A stretch of 64,000 bases of DNA from Pseudidiomarina piscicola (GTDB lineage: Bacteria > Pseudomonadota > Gammaproteobacteria > Enterobacterales > Alteromonadaceae), in assembly GCF_902806985.1 (NCBI RefSeq), contig NZ_CADCXY010000001.1:558001-622000 (forward strand), in the 5' to 3' direction. How positions within the stretch are numbered: position 1 is the stretch's first letter; every line of letters starts with the position of its first letter. The translations under genes and the position numbers were made by a program. Shown piece after piece: positions 7,017 to 19,231 of this stretch. The notes beneath the pieces are model-generated. The model was not told the origin of the DNA. It saw only the letters and a program-made list of their open reading frames with translations, and ran no database searches.

Positions 7017-8888
7017 CTATTCGTCACGAAATGCGTGGTAAATGGTTTCGGCCAGATCTCGGCTAACACCAGGTACTGCTGCGAGTTGGTCAATACTAGC
7101 CTGTTTTACCTGTTGTAATCCACCTAGATTTTGTAGCAAACGTTGTCTGCGCTTTGCGCCAACGCCTGGAATATCTTCTAGCCGAGAGGTACGTCGTACC
7201 TTTGCGCGGCGCTGCCGGTGACCGGTAATGGCGAATCGATGAGATTCATCGCGGATATGTTGTACTAAGTGCAGCGCCGGTGCATCCGCCGCTAGCGGAA
7301 TAGTGGCGTGGCTGCCGGCCAGAATCAAGGTCTCAAGACCGGGCTTGCGCGACTCTCCTTTGGCCACCCCAATTAGCAATGGCGCCGCTTTGTCGGCGTT
7401 ACTCGCCCAATCAGCGAAGTAGTCTTCTGCTTGGCTTAGCTGGCCTTTACCACCGTCAATAAACAGAATATCTGGCATCGGTGCGGCATCAACTTTAGCA
7501 TTTTTTACTGGGTCAAATCGTCGCTTGAGTGCTTGGGCCATGGCCGCATAATCGTCACCGGGGGTAATTCCCTTAATATTGTAACGCCGGTAGTCACTCT
7601 TTTTGGGCCCTTGTTGATCAAACACCACACAGGATGCGACGGTCTCTTGCCCCATGGTATGACTAATATCGAAACATTCCATGCGGGTTATCGGGCGACC
7701 AAAGTCCAGCACTTGCTCTAAAGCTTGCGTGCGCATCATCATGGTACTGGCTTGATGTGACTTGCTCTCTAGCGCATTGAGCGCATTCTTTTGCGCCAAT
7801 ACTTGGTATTGTTTACGCTCACCACGCACATTATGGGTCATACGTAACTGTTGCGCTAAGGCTTGCTCTAATGTCGCAAGTTCTTGCTCAGGATCTAACA
7901 CCGTGGCGTCATTTTGCTCGGGCAAAATAATCTCTTTAGGTAACCGCCGTTCCACTTGATCGTTTAGGTAAAATTGCAATAAAAACGCCAGTAGTACTTC
8001 ACTGTCTTCGGTGCGCGCCGGCACCTTTGGAAAATAGCTACGACTGCCCTGCACTGCGCCATCGCGAATAAACAGTAAATGCACCGCGGCGATACCACCT
8101 TGACGCGCATAACCGATAACATCCAGCTCTTGCTGATTACCGGTGACTGCGTTGCGCTCTTGAATTTGCCGCAAGGCGCCAATTTGATCACGGTAGCCCG
8201 CAGCGCGTTCAAATTCGAGGTCGCCACTGGCGACTTCCATTTTGTTCACCAAGCGATCAATCACTTCTTGGTTTTTGCCTTGTAAGAACGAGGTTGCCAG
8301 TTCTACTTGTTCGTTATATTCCTCGTCGCTGCAATAGCCTTTCACACAAGGTGCCAGACAACGCTTTAACTGATATTGCAGACACGGCCGGCTACGTGCA
8401 CGGTAATAGGAATCGTCACATTGCCGCACGGGGAATAATTTTTGTAGCAAGCGCAAGCTATTACGCACCGCCACGCCATTCGGAAATGGACCAAAATAGC
8501 GGCCCTTCTCGCGCCTTGTGCCGCGATGAAACGCCAAGCGTGGGTGTTGATGATCACTGACCAAGATATAGGGATACGATTTATCGTCGCGCAATAGGAC
8601 GTTGTAGCGCGGCCGATATTTTTTTATAAAATTATTTTCTAAGATCAGTGCTTCAGCTTCGGTATTGGTAACCGTGACCTCGATATTGGCAATTTGCTTA
8701 ACCAGCGTTTGCGTTTTAGGGCTATCTACTTGAGCACGAAAGTAGCTGCTCACACGCTTGCGTAGGTCTTTCGCCTTGCCAACATAAATAATATCGCCCG
8801 ACTCATCATACATGCGGTATACGCCTGGCTGATGAGTCAGACTTCGCAAAAACTCTTTTGCGTCAAATAACTCCTGCGACTTCTTCAT
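7017..8888 (-). CDS. uvrC: excinuclease ABC subunit C
   Basis: Nuclease subunit of UvrABC nucleotide excision repair, 623 residues, incising on both sides of the lesion. It has an N-terminal GIY-YIG domain (about residues 15-95; GVYRMYDESGDIIYVGKAKD), a UVR motif that contacts UvrB (about 203-238; DLEFERAAGYRDQI), the RNase H-like endonuclease core with DISHTMG and FIDGGKGQL, and C-terminal tandem helix-hairpin-helix motifs (IPGVGAKRRQRLL, VPGVSRDLAETIY). Its start overlaps the end of uvrY by 26 bases, so translation is probably coupled. Confidence 0.97.
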   Translation of the reverse strand: MKKSQELFDAKEFLRSLTHQPGVYRMYDESGDIIYVGKAKDLRKRVSSYFRAQVDSPKTQTLVKQIANIEVTVTNTEAEALILENNFIKKYRPRYNVLLRDDKSYPYILVSDHQHPRLAFHRGTRREKGRYFGPFPNGVAVRNSLRLLQKLFPVRQCDDSYYRARSRPCLQYQLKRCLAPCVKGYCSDEEYNEQVELATSFLQGKNQEVIDRLVNKMEVASGDLEFERAAGYRDQIGALRQIQERNAVTGNQQELDVIGYARQGGIAAVHLLFIRDGAVQGSRSYFPKVPARTEDSEVLLAFLLQFYLNDQVERRLPKEIILPEQNDATVLDPEQELATLEQALAQQLRMTHNVRGERKQYQVLAQKNALNALESKSHQASTMMMRTQALEQVLDFGRPITRMECFDISHTMGQETVASCVVFDQQGPKKSDYRRYNIKGITPGDDYAAMAQALKRRFDPVKNAKVDAAPMPDILFIDGGKGQLSQAEDYFADWASNADKAAPLLIGVAKGESRKPGLETLILAGSHATIPLAADAPALHLVQHIRDESHRFAITGHRQRRAKVRRTSRLEDIPGVGAKRRQRLLQNLGGLQQVKQASIDQLAAVPGVSRDLAETIYHAFRDE

Positions 8889-9549
8889 CTAAAACAATAG
8901 GCACCTTTGGTTCAATTTCGACGAGCCCCATTTGTATGGTCAAATGAGTTAAGGCAACGTCACCGGATAACTGCAGTTTATCAAAGATCCGGTAACGAAA
9001 GGTATTTACTGTTTTACTACTGATGTTAAGTAAGCGAGAAATCTCTGCAACCCGCTTGCCCTGCCCGATCATCTGCGCCACTTGAACCTCTCGTTTACTC
9101 AAGCAGCTTAATAGCTCGGTTTGTTTTTGTCGTGCTGGGTTTTTCGCTAAATACTCTGCCACACTTGCTGCGACATACATGCGACCGCGGCTTAACGAAA
9201 TACAAGCTTGCTGGAATTCCGCTAAGGTCGCTGAGGCAAGAAGAAAGCCATCAACTCGCTCGACATTGCACTGGAAATCTAACACATCTTGGAAGCGTGT
9301 GGCCCACAAGAGTAGCTGGATATCACAGTAGCGCCGCTGTAAACGACGCCAGATTTCGATGGTACCGTCACCACATAGGCTAGTGCCTAGAATAACGGTT
9401 GCATAAGGTGAAGCTTGAATCGCCTCACGCAGTTGCTGATGATTGAACACAATCGCGACAACATTAAACTGCGATTCCATAGACGCCAGGACGTTGGTCA
9501 TACCCTGGCTAATAAGCTCCGAAGGGACTGCCACAATGAACTGTGTCAT
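8863..9549 (-). CDS. uvrY: UvrY/GacA-type response regulator with degenerate receiver domain
   Basis: A 228-residue LuxR/FixJ-class regulator in the conserved position before uvrC. The C-terminal HTH (about residues 148-212; LSKREVQVAQMIGQGKRVAEIS, then LNISSKTVNTFRYRIFDKL) closely follows UvrY and GacA, which activate small RNAs that titrate CsrA. The receiver is unusual: the phosphoacceptor Asp (residue 54 in E. coli) is Gly55, the acidic pair at positions 8-9 is Val-Pro, the conserved Thr is Ala83 and the conserved Lys is Ala105. Phosphorylation by a BarA-like kinase therefore looks impossible. It may act constitutively or respond to another signal. Confidence 0.85.
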   Translation of the reverse strand: MTQFIVAVPSELISQGMTNVLASMESQFNVVAIVFNHQQLREAIQASPYATVILGTSLCGDGTIEIWRRLQRRYCDIQLLLWATRFQDVLDFQCNVERVDGFLLASATLAEFQQACISLSRGRMYVAASVAEYLAKNPARQKQTELLSCLSKREVQVAQMIGQGKRVAEISRLLNISSKTVNTFRYRIFDKLQLSGDVALTHLTIQMGLVEIEPKVPIVLDEEVAGVI

Positions 9550-9689
9550 GTGAGTTTCCTTATCCCATAGTTCCGAAAAAGTTCGGACCCCGCACTAAAC
9601 CAATTTTAGTGCAAAGAAAGGTATGCCCCGACCTAAGCTATTGCGCAATATGAAATTGAAGAAATTTGTTAATTTACTTAGCTGCTTAC

Positions 9690-9711
9690 AAAAAAGGGGT
9701 CAATTGACCCC
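9690..9711 (-). terminator. intrinsic terminator of the thioesterase gene
   Basis: The perfect palindrome GGGGTCAATTGACCCC (9696-9711) is followed on the minus strand by six T residues (9690-9695). It lies 10 bases past the thioesterase stop. Confidence 0.8.
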
Positions 9712-9721
9712 TGCAATAGGT

Positions 9722-10513
9722 TCAGCCAAAAACCGTGACAGTCTGGCGACTAATAGCGACTAATTCGCCGCTTTCATCCCAAATATGGGCATGGGTATGA
9801 CCATAACCGTCGGCGGCATAATCAATGGTGGCAACGTAATGCCACCAATCATGCGAAGAACGCTGAGGTAATGTCGTTGGAAACTCAATGGTCCAGGTTA
9901 ACGAGCTCGCAGGTGTTAGCTCGGTTAAATGCGTCAGCAAGGCAGGTGGCCAAGCATCGACCAGTCCTAGCAAAAGGCCGGCGGTGATCGGGGCATCGAG
10001 CTCTCGGAAGCGCATATAGCCACCGAACTCGCGACTCTTGCTGCCGCAAAAGGGTAAGCCGCCAATCGTTACACGGTAATCGAACGCCCGGGTAAACTCG
10101 GGTACTAACGGGCCCTCAGGAAAGCGTTGGCCCTGAGCTAATGACTTTTCATCGGGATTTGGCGTATCGGTTACTTGTATGGCAGACGGTCGAGCGCGAC
10201 CGTAGCTCAGTAACGCCGACAACACCACTGCTTCCTGTTGTACGATATCGACAGCCACCTGAGTCACGTTTTTACCTCGGCGTAAAATGCGTCGCTTCAG
10301 TTGGGCTGAGCCTGCCAGTACGGGTGCCACAAAAGACACCGTCATCGAGCGTAGCTGCTGATCAGAAGCTGCGCCTGCTGCGGCATGTTGCCAGGCGATG
10401 GCGGCGGTAATACCACCAAATAGCGCTCTCCCCTGGCCCCAGCCTTCCGGCAGGTCCAGGCTTTGTTCTGCCTCTGGGGTAATTTGTTGAAGAATAGCGT
10501 CAAAACTTTGCAT
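9722..10513 (-). CDS. TesB-like acyl-CoA thioesterase (double hotdog)
   Basis: A 263-residue protein that probably hydrolyses acyl-CoA thioesters. The N-terminal half has the hotdog helix signature GQGRALFGGITAAIAWQHA and SMTVSFVAPV. The second half has the repeat ending TIDYAADGYGHTHAHIWDESGELVAISRQT, so the layout is a tandem hotdog like TesB-type thioesterases. I chose the ATG at 10513 (MQSFDAILQQ). The frame stays open upstream, but through the terminator and tRNA-Ser, so that extension is spurious. The natural acyl substrate is unknown. Confidence 0.8.
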   Translation of the reverse strand: MQSFDAILQQITPEAEQSLDLPEGWGQGRALFGGITAAIAWQHAAAGAASDQQLRSMTVSFVAPVLAGSAQLKRRILRRGKNVTQVAVDIVQQEAVVLSALLSYGRARPSAIQVTDTPNPDEKSLAQGQRFPEGPLVPEFTRAFDYRVTIGGLPFCGSKSREFGGYMRFRELDAPITAGLLLGLVDAWPPALLTHLTELTPASSLTWTIEFPTTLPQRSSHDWWHYVATIDYAADGYGHTHAHIWDESGELVAISRQTVTVFG

Positions 10514-10583
10514 AGGGATCTCTGCAGATGAATTTGAGCTTAGTATAAACAGGTAAGACCAGATCGGGAAGGGGGCAACAAAA

Positions 10584-10610
10584 AAGCCCGCTAACACGTT
10601 AGCGGGCTTT
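10584..10610 (-). terminator. intrinsic terminator after tRNA-Ser
   Basis: The hairpin AAGCCCGCTAA / CACG loop / TTAGCGGGCTT is followed by a T-run on the minus strand, 9 bases beyond the tRNA 3' end. The A-rich and T-rich flanks would also allow weak function in the other direction. Confidence 0.8.
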
Positions 10611-10618
10611 CGATAATT

Positions 10619-10710
10619 TGGCGGAGAGAGAGGGATTCGAACCCCCGGTGGGTATGAACCCACGCCTGATTTCAAGTCAGGTGCATTCAACCGAACTCTG
10701 CCATCTCTCC
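10619..10710 (-). tRNA. tRNA-Ser (anticodon TGA)
   Basis: The minus strand begins GGAGAGATGGCAGAG and ends CTCTCTCC plus GCCA. The anticodon arm CCTGACTTGAAATCAGG has loop CTTGAAA, giving anticodon TGA. The class-II long variable arm (CGTGGGTTCATACCCAC) marks it as Ser. Length is 92 bases with CCA. Confidence 0.95.
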
Positions 10711-10745
10711 GGTGTCGAAAGGCTGTGTGCCTCAAGACGAAGCGA

Positions 10746-10774
10746 ATGATAAAGAGCCCTAGCTCGCTTGTAAA
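10746..10774 (-). promoter_or_regulatory. promoter of tRNA-Ser
   Basis: On the minus strand, -35 TTTACA (10769-10774) and -10 TATCAT (10746-10751) are separated by exactly 17 bases, about 35 bases ahead of the mature tRNA 5' end. Confidence 0.6.
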
Positions 10775-10907
10775 GTAAAAATTTTAATCTTCTGGTTCGT
10801 TTGCTGTCATTTTATACAATTAGCAACAAAATTCACTTGAAAGCATTGCGACTCACCCCCACTTTTGAGATACACTGAGCACAGTTATTTATTTATCGGA
10901 GAAGAAA

Positions 10908-11582
10908 ATGAACAACCAAGTTCACGCGTCAACCACACAACGTGGCGAATCGGTATTACAGACCAACAAAGTTCTACGTAACACCTATATGTTACTAGGC
11001 TTAACACTTGCTTTCAGTGCCTTCACTGCATTTTTGTCAGCAAGTATGGGCTTACCACGTCCAGGCTTGATTATTACGCTGGTAGGTTTTTATGGCTTAT
11101 TGTTTTTAGTTCATAAAACTGCAAACAGCAGCATGGGCTTATTATCGGTATTCGCATTGACCGGTTTCATGGGCTACACCTTAGGCCCTATCTTAGGCAT
11201 GATCAGTGCCATCGGTCCGCAAGGCGTTGAAATTATTATGACCGCACTTGGCGGCACAGCATTAATTTTCTTTGCATTGTCGGCCTATGTACTTACCACC
11301 AAGAAAGACATGTCCTTTTTAGGTGGCATGATGGTTGCAGGCTTCTTCGTGTTAATTGCGTTATTTGTCGCCAACCTATTCTTAAACATGCCGATGCTAG
11401 GCTTAGCGCTTTCAGGCTTGTTTATCTTGTTCTCAGCAGGCGCCATCTTGATGCAAACCAGTGCCATTATTCATGGCGGTGAGCGCAACTACGTGTTAGC
11501 AACTGTGACGCTGTATGTTTCTATCTACAACATCTTCGTCAGCTTGCTGAACATTCTAATGGCCTTTAGCGGCGACGATTAA
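10908..11582 (+). CDS. yccA: Bax inhibitor-1/YccA family membrane protein
   Basis: A 224-residue inner-membrane protein with seven hydrophobic segments starting near residue 28. It follows the BI-1/YccA family pattern, including [13 protein letters not shown] and the C-terminal [17 protein letters not shown]. coli YccA binds FtsH and modulates its proteolysis of membrane proteins. A good ribosome-binding site (GGAGAAGAAA) precedes the ATG. It lies 6 bases before tusD; yccA also neighbours tusE in E. coli, which supports the name. Confidence 0.9.
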   Translation: MNNQVHASTTQRGESVLQTNKVLRNTYMLLGLTLAFSAFTAFLSASMGLPRPGLIITLVGFYGLLFLVHKTANSSMGLLSVFALTGFMGYTLGPILGMISAIGPQGVEIIMTALGGTALIFFALSAYVLTTKKDMSFLGGMMVAGFFVLIALFVANLFLNMPMLGLALSGLFILFSAGAILMQTSAIIHGGERNYVLATVTLYVSIYNIFVSLLNILMAFSGDD

Positions 11583-11588
11583 TTTGCC

Positions 11589-11954
11589 GTGACTGATTTA
11601 GTTATTGCGGTGCATGCCGCACCCTCAAACGAGCCCAAAAGCTCAACTCGCAGCCTGTTAGCGTTTCGATACGCGCAGGCTGCGCTTGCGTTAGGCCACC
11701 AATTGCAGCAAGTCTTTTTCTACCAAGCAGGCGTACTCCACGCGCGTGTTGATAGTCAGCAACAGTTATCGCCCATTGCCGCCGAGTGGGCTCAATTAAG
11801 TCGTGAGCATGGCTTCGATTTAGTCGTGTGTAGCACCGTGGTGGAAAGTGATTATCAGCTGCAAGCTGAACAGCTCGATGCGGCCTTTAAGCTTGGTGGA
11901 CTTACTGAGTTTAGTGCCGCCGTAGCCAAGGCCGAACGGCTGGTGCAATTTTAA
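11589..11954 (+). CDS. tusD: sulfurtransferase complex subunit TusD
   Basis: Subunit of the TusBCD complex (DsrEFH-like), which takes persulfide sulfur from TusA and passes it to TusE for 2-thiouridine formation at the tRNA wobble base. It has 121 residues and starts at GTG 11589. The active cysteine is Cys81 in FDLVVCSTVVES, and GGLTEFSAAVAKAERLVQF is the typical C-terminus. It is first of the four-gene tus cluster after yccA. Confidence 0.92.
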   Translation: MTDLVIAVHAAPSNEPKSSTRSLLAFRYAQAALALGHQLQQVFFYQAGVLHARVDSQQQLSPIAAEWAQLSREHGFDLVVCSTVVESDYQLQAEQLDAAFKLGGLTEFSAAVAKAERLVQF

Positions 11955-11965
11955 TAGGGGCAGTA

Positions 11966-12313
11966 ATGATAACTTTTATCATGCAAACTCAAGCACCAAG
12001 CGCAACAGCCACCTGGCACGGGCAAGATATGCTGTTAGCACTGGCAAGCTTAGAACTAAACCCGCAATTGGTCTTACTGGGTGACGCCCTTGCGCAACTG
12101 CAACGCGGCAAAGACGTAACCCGCGAGCAGCGCTCGCTACAAAAGCGCTATGGCTTATTAGGGTTATACGATTGCCCAGCACCTTTGGTGATTGAGGAAG
12201 ATCTGCTTGAGCACGGCTTGAGTAGCGATGATTTTGTTAGCGACGTCCGTATTATCAGTCGCGCAGAACTACTCGCCTCACTTAGCCAAAGCACTAAAGT
12301 GATGAGGTTTTAA
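11966..12313 (+). CDS. tusC: sulfurtransferase complex subunit TusC
   Basis: A 115-residue DsrF-like subunit of the TusBCD sulfur relay complex. It ends in a pattern typical of TusC (RIISRAELLASLSQSTKVMRF). It lies 11 bases after tusD and 3 bases before tusB, so it is part of one translation-coupled operon. The residues around 73-79 (GLYDCPAP) include the only cysteine. Confidence 0.9.
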   Translation: MITFIMQTQAPSATATWHGQDMLLALASLELNPQLVLLGDALAQLQRGKDVTREQRSLQKRYGLLGLYDCPAPLVIEEDLLEHGLSSDDFVSDVRIISRAELLASLSQSTKVMRF

Positions 12314-12316
12314 ACA

Positions 12317-12655
12317 ATGCTTGATGCTGACACCCCCGTGACTGAGCAGACGGTGTTTTATGTTCGTCAATGGCCCTTAGCGGCTCATGACAAAGCCTTG
12401 CTGCAACAAGCAACGCAGACCTCGCAAGTAATACTTTTATTAACTGAGGCGGCGTTACAGAAGCTCTGGCTAGAGCTCGACGCGCTGCTTGAGTTTCCGT
12501 ACACCTGCTATGCGCTGCAATCTGAGATTGAGCACTTACGCGAGCACCTCGACAGCTATACCGATGCGCCCTTTCCTGCCTTTGTGATGCAGCTGAATGA
12601 CGCCAGTTGGGTAGAGCTTACCCTGCAATCACAATTAGTGACCCACTTCGCTTAA
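12317..12655 (+). CDS. tusB: sulfurtransferase complex subunit TusB
   Basis: A 112-residue DsrH-like third subunit of the TusBCD complex, identified mainly by position between tusC and tusE and by size. It is slightly longer than E. coli TusB (95 residues) and diverged: the usual N-terminal LHTL-type start is replaced by TEQTVFYVRQWPLAAHDKALLQQA. The sulfur-transfer role is inferred from the operon. Confidence 0.8.
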   Translation: MLDADTPVTEQTVFYVRQWPLAAHDKALLQQATQTSQVILLLTEAALQKLWLELDALLEFPYTCYALQSEIEHLREHLDSYTDAPFPAFVMQLNDASWVELTLQSQLVTHFA

Positions 12656-12675
12656 CGCTAGGATAAAAATCACCA

Positions 12676-14677
<2,002 letters not shown>

Positions 14678-14694
<17 letters not shown>

Positions 14695-16015
14695 CTCGCT
14701 GCCAGGGGCTTTGTTTATCATTGTCGCGCAACCAATCAAGTTTGGCCTTCAACTGTCTCTCGAGACCTCGTTCACTTGGTTGATACAGGTCAGGGTGCCC
14801 CAAGCGCGTCGGCAAGTAACGTTCACCAGGCACAATCGCTTGCGGGAAATCGTGGGCATACCGGTAGTCAGCGCCAAACCCTTCTTGTTTATGTACTTTG
14901 GTGGGCGCATTGCGTAAATGATTCGGAACCGGCGCATCGGGGTCTTCTGCAGCCAGTTTTTTTGCCGCATTAAAGGCTTGGTACAGGGCATTGCTTTTGG
15001 GCGCTAACGCACAATAGACCAGCGCTTGTGCAATCGCGCGCTCGCCCTCAGCAGGGCCTACTCGGTGAAATGTGTCCCAGGCGTTGATGGCATATTGCAA
15101 TGCGCGTGGATCCGCCGTACCTATGTCTTCCGACGCTAAGGCTAGCAACCGTCGCGCGGCGATAAGAGGATCACCACCGCCTTGCAAAATGCGCGCGTAC
15201 CAATACAACGCGCCGTCGGCTGATGAACCACGTACCGATTTGTGTAACGCCGATAGCAAGTCGTAATAGATGTCGCCCTGCTTATCGAAGCCAGCTTGAC
15301 GCCCACCAATCGCTTCAATCACCAACGGTCGGTCGATAGTTGCGCCGTCATTCACCGTATCAGCACAGATCTCGATCGAGTTGAGTAAACGGCGGGCATC
15401 GCCACCGGCAATATCGAGTAAATAATCTTTTGCTTCGTTGGTGACTTGTAACTGGCGCTTGCCTAAGCCCAATTCATGGTCGCTAAAGGCTTTCTCAAGC
15501 AACCCCTTGAGGTCGTCCGCCGCTAATGACTTGAGCCGATAGACGCGGGCACGCGACAACAGTGCGCCATTTAATTCAAAGGCAGGATTTTCGGTGGTTG
15601 CGCCGACAAAGATGATGGTGCCATCTTCAATATGCGGCAGAAAGGCGTCTTGTTGGCTTTTATTAAAGCGGTGCACTTCATCGACAAACAACAGTGTGCG
15701 TTGGCCCTGTTGCTGGTTGTTTTTCGCTTTGGCAATGGCCTCACGAATGTCTTTAACCCCCGAGGTAACCGCGCTGATGCGTTCCAATGCTGCGGTGCCC
15801 GTACGCGCGATAATTTCAGCTAAGGTGGTTTTTCCGGTGCCTGGCGGGCCCCACAAGATCATCGAGTGGAGTTGCCCTTGCAAAATAGCCTCACGCAACG
15901 GCTTACCCTGCCCCAATAAATGACTCTGCCCTGCATAGTCATCTAAAGTTAGCGGACGCATGCGCGCTGCTAAGGGTCGAAAGTCGGGGGCAAAATCAAA
16001 ACTCTGGTTGCTCAA
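14678..16015 (-). CDS. rarA: replication-associated recombination protein A (AAA+ ATPase)
   Basis: A 445-residue AAA+ ATPase (RarA/MgsA, Mgs1/WRNIP1 family) acting at stalled replication forks. Walker A is GPPGTGKTT (about residues 55-63), Walker B with following residues is [16 protein letters not shown], and sensor 1 is [20 protein letters not shown]. The C-terminal tetramerisation region contains [22 protein letters not shown]. It lies between lolA and serS as in E. coli, with crcB inserted. It starts 8 bases after lolA ends. Confidence 0.97.
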
Positions 16016-16023
16016 AGCTAGCT

Positions 16024-16662
16024 CTACTCCACTGCACCACGTTGGTCATCAACCGCACTCCCCGCAGGCACCTCAAATTTGAAGGTACTGGCAGGTAAGG
16101 CCGTATTGATCACAACATTAGATAACTCAATACGGGTTAATTGGCCCTGGCCATCATCAAGCACAAGCGCGTTTAACTGATCATCGGCAAAACTGATCTG
16201 TAGCCGTTGTTGGCTCGCTGCTCCAGCCACAGGGCTTAATTGATAACTGTTTGCTTCAGCCGATACTTGGTAATCAGCCCATGCATTTGCTTCACCATCA
16301 AGCAATAACAAAAATGGACTTTGCGCGCTCGATGCCTGTTGGTCATTAATCGTGACCTGCTCCACGAACGGGTCGTAATAGTAAAGGCTGGTTCCGTCGG
16401 CAATCAATACCAGCTCATCGGGAGCATCGCTCTGCCAGAAGAATTTATTTGGCCGCGCTAACGCTAATTCACCTTGCAGTTCTTGTACCAGTTCACCTTG
16501 CGGGTCAATCACCTGTTGTACGAAGTCTGCTTGTAAGGTGCTTATTGGCGCCAAGCGGTCTTGCAGGTCTTGTTTCGCGTCAGCCCATGCCACTGGCATA
16601 AACACTAAGCTCGCAGCACTGGCAAGGCTCGCCGCCTGTAACATCGTTTTCAATGCGTTCAT
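16024..16662 (-). CDS. lolA: outer-membrane lipoprotein carrier protein LolA
   Basis: Periplasmic chaperone that carries lipoproteins from the LolCDE complex to LolB. It has 212 residues and a signal peptide ending near AWA (about residue 27). The mature N-terminus reads [24 protein letters not shown], typical of LolA, followed by [22 protein letters not shown] and [23 protein letters not shown] precedes the ATG. It sits 11 bases after ftsK and upstream of rarA, the enterobacterial order. Confidence 0.95.
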   Translation of the reverse strand: MNALKTMLQAASLASAASLVFMPVAWADAKQDLQDRLAPISTLQADFVQQVIDPQGELVQELQGELALARPNKFFWQSDAPDELVLIADGTSLYYYDPFVEQVTINDQQASSAQSPFLLLLDGEANAWADYQVSAEANSYQLSPVAGAASQQRLQISFADDQLNALVLDDGQGQLTRIELSNVVINTALPASTFKFEVPAGSAVDDQRGAVE

Positions 16663-16673
16663 TTTGCTAATCC

Positions 16674-19100
16674 TTAGTCACGTGGTGGGCGTGGTGCAAG
16701 CACCTCGCGCTGGCCGTTGCCAGACGCACTACTAACGACACCACTGAGCTCCATTTGTTCAACAATACGCGCGGCTCTATTGTAACCAATTCTGAATTTG
16801 CGCTGTACACTCGACACCGAAACCCGTTGCGTTTCGGTAATAAATGCCACAGCCTCATCATACAGGGGGTCACTCTCGGCATCGTCATCGCCCATACTTT
16901 CGCCTGGTAGCAATGCTTCCTCACTTTGATCACCGCTGAGGATTTCCTCTAGGTAGTTAGGCTTGCCGCGGCGCTTCCAATCAGCAACCACCGCATGTAC
17001 TTCATGGTCATCAACAAAGGCACCGTGCACACGAGTCGGCACTCCGCTGCCAGGCGGTAGGTAAAGCATATCACCTTGGCCTAACAACTGATCAGCACCA
17101 GGTTGATCAAGAATCGTTCTGGAGTCGATTTTTGATTGCACCTGAAATGCAATACGGGTCGGAATGTTGGCTTTAATTAAGCCAGTGATAACATCAACTG
17201 ACGGGCGCTGGGTTGCTAGAATCAAATGGATACCTGCCGCCCGAGCTTTTTGCGCGATGCGTGCAATCAGTTCTTCCACCTTTTTGCCGACAATCATCAT
17301 CATATCGGCAAACTCATCAATCACCACCACGATACTTGGCACGGTTTCCAGTAACGGTGGCATTTCATCCATCGAATCGCCCGGCTTCCATAACGGATCA
17401 CGCAGCGGCTCGCCCGCGGCTTGGGCTTCTTCAACCTTCGCGTTATAACCTTTTAAGTTACGTACTCCCAAGGCCGACATTAATTTATAGCGACGCTCCA
17501 TTTCACCCACACACCAACGCAGAGCATTGGCGGCGTCCTTCATGTCGGTGACCACCTCTGTCAGCAGGTGTGGAATACCTTCATAGACGGATAATTCGAG
17601 CATTTTCGGGTCAATCATAATTAACCGCACTTGCTCAGGCGTGCTCTTATAAAGCAGGCTCAAAATCATCACGTTCACACCGACCGACTTACCAGAACCG
17701 GTCGTACCGGCCACTAGCAAGTGAGGCATTTTTGCCAGGTCAACAATCACCGGCTGACCTGAAATGCCCTTACCAAGCACCATCGTCAACGGCGACGCGG
17801 TCTGTTGGAACGCATCACAACTAATCACATCACTGAAGAATACTGTTTCACGGCTTTTGTTAGGCAATTCAAGGCCGACATACGATTTGCCAGGAATGAC
17901 TTCAACCACTCGCACCGAGATGGCAGACAATGAACGCGCAATATCTTTATCGAGGTTAGAGATCTTAGAAACTTTTACACCGGGCGCGAGGTCCAGCTCG
18001 AATCTTGTAATAACTGGCCCGGGTTGCACATTAGCGACTTTTACTTCGACGCCAAAGTCTTGCAGCACCGCTTCTACGGTTTGGCTGATTTGCTCTAACT
18101 CGGCGGGTGTCAGTGGGTCGCCAGTTTTTGCCGGTTTATCTAACAGCGCAATCGACGGTAAAGGATCGAGCGGCACCGCTTTGGCCTCGCTATCGTCTGC
18201 ACCTGATGCAGCATCACCGCCCTCAGCCACAGAGTCTGACACTTCCGGCTCGGGCGCGTCGGGCTCTGAAGTTTCGTTGCGGGCTATTTTCATTGATTTC
18301 TTTTCCGCTGCACCAAATAGGCCTAGATCAGGTTCAGCCTCGGCATCGTCGGTGGTGAGGGTAATATCTAGGTCCAGTTCGGGTTCTTGGCGTTCAAACA
18401 GTGCCTCAACACTTTCATCATCACTCGTTGGTTGCGGTTTGCTTTTAACTCTGCGACGTTTCTTTTTATCTTTGCGTGGTTGCTCGGCCTTTTCTTGGCT
18501 TTTGCTGCGCAGGGTTGCTAGCAGATGTTTGCTTTGCTGAACGAGCCACTGGGTGCCACGAATGGTCCATTCGCCAAGTTGATCGGCAAGCCACACCCAT
18601 GACACCCCGGTCACCAAGGTTAGCCCCGTACACAGAAAGGTTAATAGCAGTAAGGTGGTGCCAATTAAATTGAAATAGGGCAACAACGAGCTACTAATGA
18701 CGTCACCTACGACCCCACCCGCTGAAAATGAGTACAACTCAGAAAAATTTAACGACGCTAAAGCTGAGGCTCCCACTAACGTCAAAATCAAGCCAATCAG
18801 GCGCAAGCCCAACGCTAAGTAATCGAGCTCAATCAAGCGGTGTGGCTGACGGAACATCACATAGCCCAACCCCGCTAAGCCAAAGGGGATCACATAGGCA
18901 ACAAAACCGAACGAGAATAACAATGCATCAGCAAACCACGCCCCTATCGCACCGGCGGCGTTTTCGATGGCGCCTTGATAACCGGTTTGCGACCAACTTG
19001 GATCCGCTGGGTTAAAACTGACCAATGCCAGAAACAGAAAAATAGCGAAAGCCCCACATAAAATGAGCCCCACTTCGAGTACGCGTTGTGCACCGCTCAT
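16674..19100 (-). CDS. ftsK: DNA translocase FtsK
   Basis: Septum-located motor that pumps chromosomal DNA and activates XerCD at dif. It has 808 residues: four N-terminal membrane segments (about 1-180), a linker rich in acidic and basic stretches (about 200-325), a RecA-like motor with Walker [14 protein letters not shown] and Walker [13 protein letters not shown], and a C-terminal winged-helix gamma domain ([23 protein letters not shown]) that reads KOPS. The linker is far shorter than in E. coli FtsK (1329 residues), as in many other gammaproteobacteria. Confidence 0.97.
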   Translation of the reverse strand: MSGAQRVLEVGLILCGAFAIFLFLALVSFNPADPSWSQTGYQGAIENAAGAIGAWFADALLFSFGFVAYVIPFGLAGLGYVMFRQPHRLIELDYLALGLRLIGLILTLVGASALASLNFSELYSFSAGGVVGDVISSSLLPYFNLIGTTLLLLTFLCTGLTLVTGVSWVWLADQLGEWTIRGTQWLVQQSKHLLATLRSKSQEKAEQPRKDKKKRRRVKSKPQPTSDDESVEALFERQEPELDLDITLTTDDAEAEPDLGLFGAAEKKSMKIARNETSEPDAPEPEVSDSVAEGGDAASGADDSEAKAVPLDPLPSIALLDKPAKTGDPLTPAELEQISQTVEAVLQDFGVEVKVANVQPGPVITRFELDLAPGVKVSKISNLDKDIARSLSAISVRVVEVIPGKSYVGLELPNKSRETVFFSDVISCDAFQQTASPLTMVLGKGISGQPVIVDLAKMPHLLVAGTTGSGKSVGVNVMILSLLYKSTPEQVRLIMIDPKMLELSVYEGIPHLLTEVVTDMKDAANALRWCVGEMERRYKLMSALGVRNLKGYNAKVEEAQAAGEPLRDPLWKPGDSMDEMPPLLETVPSIVVVIDEFADMMMIVGKKVEELIARIAQKARAAGIHLILATQRPSVDVITGLIKANIPTRIAFQVQSKIDSRTILDQPGADQLLGQGDMLYLPPGSGVPTRVHGAFVDDHEVHAVVADWKRRGKPNYLEEILSGDQSEEALLPGESMGDDDAESDPLYDEAVAFITETQRVSVSSVQRKFRIGYNRAARIVEQMELSGVVSSASGNGQREVLAPRPPRD

Positions 19101-19231
19101 GACGTTACCTGCGGTTGTTGTGCCACCACTGCCATGTCTCTCATTGTTGTTCCCTGTTAGCGTTTATTCTTATTTGTTCTGCTAGTGTAGCTTGTCAGCG
19201 CAATAGATTCAGCTGTTTTACCGTGTCTTTG

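Noticed and set aside
9696-9711. Perfect palindrome GGGGTCAATTGACCCC as an operator.
   Set aside because: A run of six T residues follows on the minus strand just past the thioesterase stop, so a terminator explains it.
10514-10735. N-terminal extension of the thioesterase frame.
   Set aside because: It runs through the tRNA-Ser gene and its terminator; the ATG at 10513 gives the normal family length.
10804-10819. LexA-like box CTGT-N8-ACAA before yccA.
   Set aside because: The right half lacks the final G and yccA is not a known SOS gene; one near-match is expected by chance.
17764-18540. A 258-codon plus-strand frame opposite ftsK.
   Set aside because: Serine-rich low-complexity mirror of the acidic FtsK linker, with no ribosome-binding site or family resemblance.
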